A program made the translations under genes and the position numbers. 64,000 nt of DNA from the NCBI GenBank assembly GCA_002329205.1, contig DCTC01000002.1:124001-188000 (forward strand), written 5' to 3'. Positions within the stretch are counted from its first letter, which is position 1; every line of letters begins with the position of its first letter. Source of the DNA: Candidatus Roizmanbacteria bacterium UBA1450. GTDB taxonomy: Bacteria; Patescibacteriota; Microgenomatia; UBA1406; GWC2-37-13. Below are positions 27,144 through 35,005 of the stretch, piece after piece. Below the pieces are notes generated by a model. It did no database searches and was not told the origin of the DNA. It worked only from the letters and a program-made list of their open reading frames with translations.

Positions 27144-28230
27144 GGATAGTATTTGAATTGAGTTTTTTCATCCGCTCAATGACGATGATAAAAATAATTA
27201 GCACGATACCTACCGTGACGAATGCAATCAATTTCTCCATACCGGTCAGAAAAAGACTTGAAACACCGAGAATAAGTGAAATTGTCCAGTAAAAAACGGC
27301 AATTCTCCGTTTTCCCCAGCCTATTTCAAGAAGCCTGTGATGAAAATGACCCCAGTCAGCACGAAATGGAGATTTACCTTTTCTTATACGACGGATGATG
27401 GTATAAACTGCGTCAATAGTCGGGATTGCAAGTACGAGAATTGCCGTACCTACTTTCCCAAATGACAAAATCGATAGAATACCCAATAAAAACCCTGCCA
27501 TTGCGCCGCCACCATATCCCGGCATGATACGCTGAGGATAAAAGTTGAAAGGCAAAAACCCCAGATAAGCACCTGACACGATAAAGGATAAAATCATAAC
27601 AGTTTCTGCGCGGATGTCATGTCCGATAAACCGTTGTGAGAGTAAGCCGAGGAATAGAGCCGTAATTGCAACAAATCCTGGTAATTGACCGTCCACTCCT
27701 TTGCTCCAATTTACCATATTCATCATCCATGAAAGCCAGATCACAGCAAGGATATCTGCAAGTATCAGAATATTGCGCACTCCGAAAAAGTCAAATGTCA
27801 ACTTCCAGGTATTTAAGTGAATAACATCTCCGAAAGGATTTGAGATAAACGGTATCCCTAAACCGAACCCGACAACCATAGTAGAGATAGTCAGATTCAT
27901 AATGAACCTGAGATAAGGCGATACGTCATACTTATCATCAAGGAGGCCAAGTATAAGCAAAAACGCATTTGAAACAAGAATTCCGGTCAATATTTTATTG
28001 AACGGGAGAAAAATGAGGCTACAGATAAGAAGTGAAATATATATAGGTATCCCCCCGCCCCGAGGGATAACTCCTGTGTGGGTATGAGCCGGGTGATTGC
28101 GGGTCGTTACATCCGTCAACAGTTTGTATTTCTTGGCAATTCTGATAGCAAGTGGAGTAGTCAGGAAAGATATGAGAGCTGAAGCTCCGATGATACTGAA
28201 TGCGGTGATAAACATGTATTTAGGTGACAA
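27136..28230 (-). CDS. WecA/MraY-type polyprenyl-phosphate sugar-1-phosphate transferase
   Basis: 364 residues, about ten membrane helices. It transfers a UDP-sugar 1-phosphate to undecaprenyl phosphate, starting a glycan or peptidoglycan precursor. Motifs: LGLLDDKYDVSP (catalytic Asp pair), NMVNWSKGVDGQLPG (the N-x2-N...DG site) and HFHHRLLEIGW, the histidine motif typical of WecA/TagO-like members. MraY is less likely because of this histidine motif. Located between coaBC and a small membrane gene, overlapping both. Confidence 0.88.
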   Translation of the reverse strand: MSPKYMFITAFSIIGASALISFLTTPLAIRIAKKYKLLTDVTTRNHPAHTHTGVIPRGGGIPIYISLLICSLIFLPFNKILTGILVSNAFLLILGLLDDKYDVSPYLRFIMNLTISTMVVGFGLGIPFISNPFGDVIHLNTWKLTFDFFGVRNILILADILAVIWLSWMMNMVNWSKGVDGQLPGFVAITALFLGLLSQRFIGHDIRAETVMILSFIVSGAYLGFLPFNFYPQRIMPGYGGGAMAGFLLGILSILSFGKVGTAILVLAIPTIDAVYTIIRRIRKGKSPFRADWGHFHHRLLEIGWGKRRIAVFYWTISLILGVSSLFLTGMEKLIAFVTVGIVLIIFIIVIERMKKLNSNTIHE

Positions 28231-28525
28231 GAAACAATATTTTTAGGAACACTCCCGTAAATCCTAGTATGAAAAAGGCATTTGCGTAGTTCATTAATTT
28301 TCGAATTGCTGGCGCGTCCGAAAAGAATTTTTTTGATACTGCACCATTTACGAAAAAAACAATATGCATAAGAAAAGGTAAGAGGAAAATATACCATTTA
28401 TCAGCAATCTGTGATTCTCCCCAAGGTTTGGAGTAGAAAATCGGCAGCTGTTCTGGTAGTGATCTGAAGGTCCAGGCAAATACACCCGCCATTAGGATAT
28501 CCGCGCCGATAAGTAGCTTGATCAT
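28220..28525 (-). CDS. Small membrane protein, DUF1648-like
   Basis: 101 residues with three predicted membrane helices (about 3-18, 43-62 and 80-100). The loop LPEQLPIFYSKPWGESQ recalls the LP-x2-IP-x-H-x5-G pattern of DUF1648 proteins, but the match is loose. It overlaps the WecA-like gene by 11 bp and is the first gene of that unit; function unknown. Confidence 0.6.
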   Translation of the reverse strand: MIKLLIGADILMAGVFAWTFRSLPEQLPIFYSKPWGESQIADKWYIFLLPFLMHIVFFVNGAVSKKFFSDAPAIRKLMNYANAFFILGFTGVFLKILFLVT

Positions 28526-28578
28526 GAGTATATTATACTAGGTTGTAGGCTGTCGCGGAACGTTAATGGAAATTGCGA

Positions 28579-29910
28579 TTATGGAATGGCAAATCCAACT
28601 GCCATTTTTTCAACTTCTTTTTTAATCTTTTTCAATTCGTCATTTGATTCGATTTCCTGACGGAAATTCTTGAGATAGGGAATACGTTCTTCTTTGGTAT
28701 CGGGAAGTTTGTAATCTTTGATGATTTCGAGTACTTTCAACATCGTCTCACCAATAAATTTCATCTCTCGATCTTTCATACCCCGGGTTGTCGCGGCAGG
28801 TGTGCCCATACGTATCCCTGAAGGATAAAAAGGAGAACTTTGTTCACCAGGGACAGTATTTTTATTCATGGTCAGACCGACATGATCAAGAGCATATTCA
28901 GCAAAATACCCCGCACCAGCCCCGTGCGTTTCGGTCAAGTCTGCTAGGATAAGGTGATTTTCTGATCCATCACCTACAAGATGTATCCCGCCTTTCTTGA
29001 GTGTATCAGCGAGAGTCTGAGCATTCTTTACAATTTGTGCAGCGTATGTCTTGAATGATGGTTGGGATGCTTCATAAAGAGCAACGGCAATTGCAGCAGT
29101 CTGATTGTCATGAGGACCACCCTGAAGACCAGGAAATACGGCTTTATCAATTTTTTTTGGTAACTCTGGATCTTTTTTTAATCCTTTTGCGGTTACCATA
29201 ATAATTCCTCCACGCGGGCCGCGCAGTGTTTTATGTGTCGTAGTTGTGACAATATGGACGTGCGGGACGGGACTTGGATGCTGTCCTCCTGCGACAAGAC
29301 CGGCGATATGGGCAATATCAGCTGCCAGGTAGGCACCTACTTCGTCAGCTATTTTTGCAAATCGTTCAAACGGGATCTGAAGAGGATAGGCAGAAGCGCC
29401 GACCCAGATAAGTTTCGGTTTATGAACTTGTGCCAGCTTTCGGATTGCTTCAAAGTCAAACAATCCGTCATTCTTATGTTTCTCTTGCAAAACGCCGTAC
29501 TGTACGCTGTTAAAATATGTTGCGCTAAAGGATACATGTGCACCATGTGTGAGATGACCACCTGTCACAAGTGCCTGTCCCATGATAGTGTCTCCGGGCT
29601 CACAAGTTGCCATATAGACTGCAAAGTTGGCAGGTGATCCTGAATACGGCTGAACATTGACATATTCTACCTGAAATAACTTCTTAGCCCGTTCCTGTGC
29701 AATTTTTTCGACCTGATCAACAAATTCATTGCCACCGTAATATCTTTTACCGGGGTAACCTTCGGAATATTTATTGACAAAAGAGGAAGACAGAGGTTCT
29801 CTGACATGCTTTGAAGCATAATTTTCAGACGGAATTAGTTCTATTCCTGTTTTCTGGCGGTGATTTTCCTTTTGAATAAGTTCATAAATTTGATTGTCAT
29901 GGTGTGTCAT
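28579..29910 (-). CDS. glyA: Serine hydroxymethyltransferase
   Basis: PLP enzyme interconverting serine and glycine while charging tetrahydrofolate with a one-carbon unit. 443 residues from the preferred start; the PLP lysine sits in VTTTTHKTLRGPRGG, and IELIPSENYAS, NVQPYSGSPAN and the C-terminal RMGTPAATTRGM are typical. A start 41 codons further upstream would add an unrelated leader. It sits opposite two folC genes and 4 kb from a RibD_C reductase, so a small folate cluster is likely. The 217 bp up to folC are AT-rich with possible -10 boxes only. Confidence 0.95.
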   Translation of the reverse strand: MTHHDNQIYELIQKENHRQKTGIELIPSENYASKHVREPLSSSFVNKYSEGYPGKRYYGGNEFVDQVEKIAQERAKKLFQVEYVNVQPYSGSPANFAVYMATCEPGDTIMGQALVTGGHLTHGAHVSFSATYFNSVQYGVLQEKHKNDGLFDFEAIRKLAQVHKPKLIWVGASAYPLQIPFERFAKIADEVGAYLAADIAHIAGLVAGGQHPSPVPHVHIVTTTTHKTLRGPRGGIIMVTAKGLKKDPELPKKIDKAVFPGLQGGPHDNQTAAIAVALYEASQPSFKTYAAQIVKNAQTLADTLKKGGIHLVGDGSENHLILADLTETHGAGAGYFAEYALDHVGLTMNKNTVPGEQSSPFYPSGIRMGTPAATTRGMKDREMKFIGETMLKVLEIIKDYKLPDTKEERIPYLKNFRQEIESNDELKKIKKEVEKMAVGFAIP

Positions 29911-30127
29911 ATAAGTAAATATAAAATGACTAACAGAAGGTTTGTTGTAAGAAAGAAAGTTACACCATGGGGATTTTTGAACTTGTGTTGAAAATTCTGG
30001 TATCAGATTAGCAAAACTGTTCAAATAATACAACTTGATTTTTATAGATTTATCTTATAGTATTATAACTCCAGATATAATTCTAGGTATAAATTAAATA
30101 TTTTTGGTTGTAAATTGAGCTTATATT

Positions 30128-31516
30128 ATGACATTCCAATCATTACACGAAATTCAGGATTATTTGTATGGTCTTCGTACGAAAGTCATCAAAGAAGATC
30201 TCGAACGGAAGTTCAAATTCTCGCAGGCTTTGGCGAAGAAATTGGGAAATCCGCAGAATAAAATCAAGGTGATTCATGCTGCTGGAACATCTGGAAAAGG
30301 CTCAACCTGTGCAATAATCAGTCAACTACTGGAAAAACACGGCAAAAAAGTGGGTTTGAGCATATCGCCTCATTTGTACGACCTTCGGGAGCGGATGCAA
30401 ATCAATAATCGCATTCTGGAAGAAGCTCAGTTTTGCCAATATTTCAATGAAGTCTACCCTGTAATTGAAGAGATGAAGGAACATCGCTACGGGCCGCCTT
30501 CTTTTTTTGAAATTATGATCGTTTTTGCATATTATGTATTTTACCGGGAAGGTGTAGATTACGCTGTCATGGAAACTGGCCAGGGTGGGAGGCTCGACGC
30601 CGTCAATATCGCAAGCCATAAGAGTAAAGTCGCTGTGATGACAAAAATCGGGCTTGATCACATTGATATTTTGGGAGATACATTGAAGCAGGTCGCGACT
30701 GAAAAATCAGCGATCATTTATGATGAAAATATCGTGATTTCGATTCATCAAAGACCGACCGCTGAATGTATTGTCCGGTCATACGCCCGAGAGAAGAATA
30801 CGCAGGCGAATATCATCAAGAATACTATCAATTATGCCCGTATTAAAACATCTCATCATCACATTCAATTTGATTTTCAGTATAAAGATGCGGAATTTGC
30901 AAAACTTGATCTTTCCCTGCAGGGAATTTACCAGGTAGAAAATGGAAGTCTGGCACTTGCCGCTCTGTATGAAGTTGCAAAGCGCGACGGATTCGAGATG
31001 CAGGAGGAACTGGTACGCTCTGCCTTCGCGTCCATGAAGACGCCGGGAAGATTCGAAGAGTTGTTTATTGAAGGAAAACGAATTATCATTGATGGCGCGC
31101 ACAATCCTCAGAAAATGTCAGCCTTTATACGCAGTCTCAAAAAGAAGCATCCAGATACAAAATTTGATTTCCTGATCGGATTCAAAAAAGGAAAGGATTA
31201 TAAAGATATGCTGAAATATATCGTCCCGGTCGCTCATCGGATTTTCGTATCCGAGTTCGGAAAAGACGATCAGATTGATGACGTATATCCGGAGCCCGTA
31301 GATCAAGTAGCATCCCTGCTTAAAGACAAGTTCAGTTTTACTTCAGTGGTGCCTGTACAGGATTCGAAAGAAGCATTCGATATCGCCCGTCATGCAAAAA
31401 ACGGACCGGTCATTGTCACCGGGTCGCTCTATCTCATCAGTGACTTGTACAAAAAGATCCATGATATGATCGAAATCGCACAAGAACAAGAAGATTTAGA
31501 GGCAGAAGCGCAATAA
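30128..31516 (+). CDS. folC: Folylpolyglutamate synthase, copy 1
   Basis: 462 residues, Mur-ligase fold. Adds glutamates to folate (and in some bacteria to dihydropteroate). P-loop HAAGTSGKGST, the folate-site ISPHLYDLRERMQINN, the METGQGGRLDAVN metal region and the C-terminal IIDGAHNPQKM are present. A second copy follows 45 bp downstream. It ends with a short acidic tail (EQEDLEAEAQ) absent from copy 2. Confidence 0.92.
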   Translation: MTFQSLHEIQDYLYGLRTKVIKEDLERKFKFSQALAKKLGNPQNKIKVIHAAGTSGKGSTCAIISQLLEKHGKKVGLSISPHLYDLRERMQINNRILEEAQFCQYFNEVYPVIEEMKEHRYGPPSFFEIMIVFAYYVFYREGVDYAVMETGQGGRLDAVNIASHKSKVAVMTKIGLDHIDILGDTLKQVATEKSAIIYDENIVISIHQRPTAECIVRSYAREKNTQANIIKNTINYARIKTSHHHIQFDFQYKDAEFAKLDLSLQGIYQVENGSLALAALYEVAKRDGFEMQEELVRSAFASMKTPGRFEELFIEGKRIIIDGAHNPQKMSAFIRSLKKKHPDTKFDFLIGFKKGKDYKDMLKYIVPVAHRIFVSEFGKDDQIDDVYPEPVDQVASLLKDKFSFTSVVPVQDSKEAFDIARHAKNGPVIVTGSLYLISDLYKKIHDMIEIAQEQEDLEAEAQ

Positions 31517-31561
31517 ATCTCATTGTACAATTGTATTACCTAAAATCAGTTATCTTATTCT

Positions 31562-32944
31562 ATGGAGTTCAAAACACTTATTGAAGCACAGGAATATCTG
31601 TTTTCGTTCAGAAAATCCAACTCCGAACAGATATCTGCCGATTTCAGCTTTGAGAGGGTAGTTCACTTGGCAAAGCTCGTCGGAGAACCGCAAAATAAAA
31701 TCAAGGTGATCCATGTGGCAGGAACATCAGGAAAAGGCTCGACATCAGCTATCATAAGTCGGCTACTTCAGGGATTGGGGAAAAAGGTGGGAATATCCAT
31801 CTCACCGCATCTTTACGATATCCGTGAAAGAGCACAGATTAATCAGGATATTCTCAGTGAAAAGGTATTCCTCGGCTATATAAATGACATCATTCCTGCC
31901 ATAGAGCAGATGAAGAATACCGAGTATGGACAGGCGTCTTTTTTTGAGATTATGATTGTCCTGGCATACTACATTTTCTGGAAGGAACAGGTTGATTATG
32001 CAGTGATGGAAACCGGTGCAGGCGGAAGAGTGGATGCGACGAATGTTGCAACAGGTAAGGATAAGATCGCCGTCATAACAAAGATAGGGCTTGATCATAT
32101 TGATATTCTTGGAAAGACTCTGAAAGAAATTGCCGGACAGAAAGCCGATATTGTCCATGAAGGGAATATCGCTGTCACGATAAAGCAACGGCCGACTGCA
32201 CAAAAAGTAGTAGCAGAACGTGTAAAAAAAATGAAGACGAAATTGAATACTGTCATTCCGGGAGAAACGTTTAAACATGTTCAGACAAAAGACAGAACAC
32301 TTCTTTTTGACTACAAATACAAATCAGCTGACTTCAAAAAGATATATCTATCACTCAATGGTCTTTTCCAAGTAGAAAATGCCTCCGTTGCGTTGACGGC
32401 TGTATATGAAGCGGCAGTACGGGATGGATTTGCATTTGATGAAAGTAAGATCCGGGAAGTCTTGAATACGATGCGGACACCCGGCCGTTTCGATGAGGCG
32501 ATCATAGACGGCAAGAGAATAATTATTGACGGGGCACACAACCCTCAAAAGATGTCTGCATTTATCCGTAGTCTCAAAAAGAAGCATCCTGATACAAAGT
32601 TTGATTTTCTCGTAGCATTTAAATGCGGCAAGGACTACCCTGCTATGCTCAAATATATAGTTCCCCTAGCAAATACGATATATGCGACCAAATTTGATTT
32701 CAGTGAACAGGTGCTCCCGATGGAAGGGGAACTGCCGGAAAATATAAAGCTCATTCTGGAGAAGAAATTTCAATTTTCAGGTACAAAGACGATAGTTCCT
32801 GCCGTTCAGGCGTTTGATCAGGCGAGGAACATACCTGACACTATTCTTGTTATTACCGGTTCCCTGTATCTTATTGCAGAACTTTATCGCCAAATTCATA
32901 AGCTTATCGAAAAAAAAGAGGAAAACATACAGAAGAGTCAGTAA
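31562..32944 (+). CDS. folC: Folylpolyglutamate synthase, copy 2
   Basis: 460 residues, a full-length tandem paralogue of the preceding gene with the same motifs: HVAGTSGKGST, ISPHLYDIRERAQIN and METGAGGRVDATN. A 32-residue block around IIDGAHNPQKMSAF is identical in the two proteins although the DNA differs at many synonymous sites, so both copies look under selection. Copy 1 and copy 2 could split dihydrofolate synthase and polyglutamylation, or use different pterin-like substrates; the sequence does not decide. Confidence 0.9.
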   Translation: MEFKTLIEAQEYLFSFRKSNSEQISADFSFERVVHLAKLVGEPQNKIKVIHVAGTSGKGSTSAIISRLLQGLGKKVGISISPHLYDIRERAQINQDILSEKVFLGYINDIIPAIEQMKNTEYGQASFFEIMIVLAYYIFWKEQVDYAVMETGAGGRVDATNVATGKDKIAVITKIGLDHIDILGKTLKEIAGQKADIVHEGNIAVTIKQRPTAQKVVAERVKKMKTKLNTVIPGETFKHVQTKDRTLLFDYKYKSADFKKIYLSLNGLFQVENASVALTAVYEAAVRDGFAFDESKIREVLNTMRTPGRFDEAIIDGKRIIIDGAHNPQKMSAFIRSLKKKHPDTKFDFLVAFKCGKDYPAMLKYIVPLANTIYATKFDFSEQVLPMEGELPENIKLILEKKFQFSGTKTIVPAVQAFDQARNIPDTILVITGSLYLIAELYRQIHKLIEKKEENIQKSQ

Positions 32945-32952
32945 CTTCATGA

Positions 32953-32958
32953 TATAAT
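32953..32958 (+). promoter_or_regulatory. Putative -10 box of the queuosine-precursor transporter
   Basis: Perfect TATAAT ending 7 nt before the ATG at 32966, right after the folC stop. Suggests independent, leaderless transcription rather than read-through alone. Confidence 0.45.
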
Positions 32959-32965
32959 CCTTTTT

Positions 32966-33640
32966 ATGTTTAAGGTACATAAAATGGATCTGCTCGTCGG
33001 CATATATATTTTCGGCATCATTGTCTCAGAGTTGATGGGAGCAAAGACTTTTCCCTTGATTACTCTCGGGACGTATACACTCAATGCAAGTGTCGCAATA
33101 TTTCTTATTCCACTTCTTTTTACGATAAACGATGTTGTCATCGAAGTGTATGGTGCGGAACGCGCCCGAAGTATCGTCCGTACCGGACTGACCATGATTG
33201 TACTTCTGATGCTCTTCATTTTGCTCTCAATCTCGCTTCCTCCATCAGGCAGATTTATGGAAAGTGAAGCGGCGTATGATTCGGTATTTGGAAAATCTCT
33301 CCGCATCACGATTGCCAGTCTGACAGCTTTTGCAGTTGCTGATTTTCTGGATATCGCGATTTTCAGCAAGATCAGAAAGCGTATGGGGAAAAGTAAACTT
33401 TGGCTCCGAAATAACGCGTCAAACTTTATCGCTCAGTTTATTGACACGACACTTTTTATGACGCTTGCATTCTATTCTCTCGATCGAGGATTTGATGACA
33501 ATGTATCGTTTTTGTTCAGTCTGATTCTGCCCTACTGGCTTCTTAAATGCTCGATGTCAGTCATTGAAACTCCGCTTGTATATTTGGGTGTAAGATGGCT
33601 CAAGAAGGATGTAAAAAAACAGAAGGTGATTGTGAACTAA
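32966..33640 (+). CDS. yhhQ: Queuosine precursor transporter, YhhQ family
   Basis: 224 residues with about six membrane helices; a vitamin-uptake-like transporter of the VUT_1/YhhQ family that imports preQ0 or preQ1. Family features are SELMGAKTFPL near the start, NDVVIEVYG and NNASNFIAQFIDTTLFM. No queuosine biosynthesis or tRNA-guanine transglycosylase gene is in the window. Salvage of an imported base suits a reduced, host- or community-dependent cell. Confidence 0.85.
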   Translation: MFKVHKMDLLVGIYIFGIIVSELMGAKTFPLITLGTYTLNASVAIFLIPLLFTINDVVIEVYGAERARSIVRTGLTMIVLLMLFILLSISLPPSGRFMESEAAYDSVFGKSLRITIASLTAFAVADFLDIAIFSKIRKRMGKSKLWLRNNASNFIAQFIDTTLFMTLAFYSLDRGFDDNVSFLFSLILPYWLLKCSMSVIETPLVYLGVRWLKKDVKKQKVIVN

Positions 33641-33688
33641 GGAGATGTCAAAGTTTATAATCCACTTGAAATTCTTTACAGGTGCATT

Positions 33689-33716
33689 GTCATCCCAGGC
33701 TTGACCTGGGATCCAG
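33689..33716 (+). repeat. Palindromic repeat copy upstream of the GIY-YIG gene
   Basis: 28 bp from GTCATCCCAG to GGGATCCAG, with the self-complementary core CCCAGG...CCTGGG. Same family as the copies in argS, the ribD-like gene and the helicase. It could be translated as a GIY-YIG leader if an earlier start were used. Confidence 0.85.
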
Positions 33717-33723
33717 CACAATA

Positions 33724-34014
33724 ATGGGAACATATTTTGTATACATATTGGCAAGTCAACGCAACGGAACACTTTATATTGGAGTTACTTCTGATCTGCT
33801 TAAACGTACTTGGGAACATAGAAATAATATAGTGAAAGGATTTACTGCTCAGTATAACGTACATATTCTCGTTTATTATGAAGTATTTAATGATGTAAAC
33901 CTGGCTATAAAGCGTGAGAAACAGTTAAAAGCTTGGAAAAGAGCCTGGAAATTAGAGCTCATCGAGTCGAAAAATCCGCAATGGGATGATCTTTATAAAG
34001 AAATGATAAAATAA
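33724..34014 (+). CDS. GIY-YIG domain nuclease-like protein
   Basis: 96 residues, a stand-alone GIY-YIG domain: FVYILASQRNGTLYIGVTSDLLKRTWEH contains the paired YI...YIG strands and the catalytic Arg, and a later Glu (KREKQLKAW) is placed as in the family. These single-domain proteins (UPF0213-like) have unclear roles. An earlier start at 33682 would translate the adjacent repeat, so the ATG before GTYFVYI was chosen. Repeat copies flank the gene on both sides in inverted orientation. Confidence 0.85.
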   Translation: MGTYFVYILASQRNGTLYIGVTSDLLKRTWEHRNNIVKGFTAQYNVHILVYYEVFNDVNLAIKREKQLKAWKRAWKLELIESKNPQWDDLYKEMIK

Positions 34015-34016
34015 GA

Positions 34017-34044
34017 CTGGATCCTGAATCAAGTTCAGGATGAC
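34017..34044 (-). repeat. Palindromic repeat copy downstream of the GIY-YIG gene
   Basis: 28 bp, on the plus strand from CTGGATCCTG to CAGGATGAC; inverted relative to the copy at 33689. It starts 3 bp after the GIY-YIG stop. Confidence 0.85.
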
Positions 34045-34072
34045 AGTTATAATATATTTAATTTACTTGTTT

Positions 34073-34100
34073 GTTATCCCAGGCTTGACCTGGGATCCAG
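34073..34100 (+). repeat. Palindromic repeat copy before the ribD-like gene
   Basis: 28 bp from GTTATCCCAG to GGGATCCAG, differing from the copy at 33689 by one base. It ends 11 bp before the ribD-like ATG. Confidence 0.85.
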
Positions 34101-34111
34101 CAAAAAACAAC

Positions 34112-34900
34112 ATGACACTACACCCATTTGATTTCCAAAAACCCGAAAACCGGCCGTATATGTTCACCAGTTTTGTATCAAGTATTGATGGAAAGATTAT
34201 CGTCAAAGAGAAAGGATACTGGCCCATCGGATCAAAAAAGGATTATGAGTACTTCACTTATCTGAGAGCTCATGCCGATGCGATCGTGGATGCCAAAAAT
34301 ACAGCTCTTCAGTTTGGCAAGTACACAATCCGTACGATCCATGATGAGATGTATCAGGGATTCAGAAAAGAGATCGGGAAAGAAGGAACACCTGAATTTA
34401 TTATACTGACGACATCTCCCGATGAAGAACTCGCAGCCAAGTTGAAAAACGATCACGGGTATAAACCGACAATTTTGACAGTTGAGGATACAGAAATACC
34501 ACAGATAGTATCAGAAACTTTTAATGTTGTTCCCTGTCATGCTGTCCGCCAGCTGGCGGATGATTCAGAATCCAGTGATAGCATTTCTGGATCCCGGATC
34601 GAGTCCGGGATGACAAAAAGGCGAGTGGAAATACAGGACTTAATCGACTATCTCAACTCGAAAGGTCATAAAAACATATTCATTGACGGCGGTCCGACAC
34701 TCATTGCTCAACTATTGCAGGAGAATGCACTCGACGAAGTCCATCTCACAATCGCTCCGAAAATCTTCGGATCGCTTCCCGGTAAAACTCTCACCATGAC
34801 CGAAGGGATTTTGTTCCCTCCCGATGCAGTGCCTCAGTTTGAATTATTGGCTGTGGAACGATTGGATGATGAGGTGGTGTTGAGGTATCGAAGATCCTGA
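34112..34900 (+). CDS. RibD C-terminal (DHFR-like) reductase
   Basis: 262 residues of the RibD_C family, which has the dihydrofolate-reductase fold. It starts with YMFTSFVSSIDGKI and ends with the NADPH-site pattern FIDGGPTLIAQLL and LTIAPKIFG. In riboflavin synthesis such a domain reduces a pyrimidine intermediate, but the deaminase half and other rib genes are absent, so a role as a dihydrofolate- or pteridine-type reductase near glyA and folC is possible. Residues 142-168 (CHAVRQLADD...GMTK) are encoded by a composite repeat inserted in frame. A start 24 codons upstream would run through another repeat copy. Confidence 0.82.
   Translation: MTLHPFDFQKPENRPYMFTSFVSSIDGKIIVKEKGYWPIGSKKDYEYFTYLRAHADAIVDAKNTALQFGKYTIRTIHDEMYQGFRKEIGKEGTPEFIILTTSPDEELAAKLKNDHGYKPTILTVEDTEIPQIVSETFNVVPCHAVRQLADDSESSDSISGSRIESGMTKRRVEIQDLIDYLNSKGHKNIFIDGGPTLIAQLLQENALDEVHLTIAPKIFGSLPGKTLTMTEGILFPPDAVPQFELLAVERLDDEVVLRYRRS
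34536..34614 (+). repeat. Composite 79-bp palindromic element inside the ribD-like gene
   Basis: A 40-bp unit (34536-34575, with the palindrome TCCGCCAGCTGGCGGA), an 11-bp spacer and a 28-bp unit (34587-34614, CTGGATCCCGG to CCGGGATGAC). The same 40+11+28 arrangement occurs in the helicase gene in the same orientation and the same reading phase relative to its host gene. Confidence 0.85.
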
Positions 34901-34918
34901 AACGAGATTTGGATGACA

Positions 34919-34969
34919 CTGGATCCCGGATCCCTCCTAAATCGGCGGGCAAGGCAAGTCCAGGATGAC
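34919..34969 (+). repeat. Palindromic repeat with internal insertion
   Basis: 51 bp between the ribD-like and helicase stops. It has the family ends CTGGATCCCGG and CCAGGATGAC, but the centre contains an extra GC-rich segment (CTCCTAAATCGGCGGGC), as if a second palindrome landed inside the first. Confidence 0.7.
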
Positions 34970-35005
34970 AACGAAGAACGTTTCATGCCACATGCTTTGC
35001 GATTC

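Noticed and set aside
33682..33723. Longer start for the GIY-YIG gene
   Set aside because: Those codons are the palindromic repeat; the conserved domain begins at the later ATG.
34040..34111. Longer start for the ribD-like gene
   Set aside because: It would translate the repeat at 34073-34100; family similarity begins after 34112.
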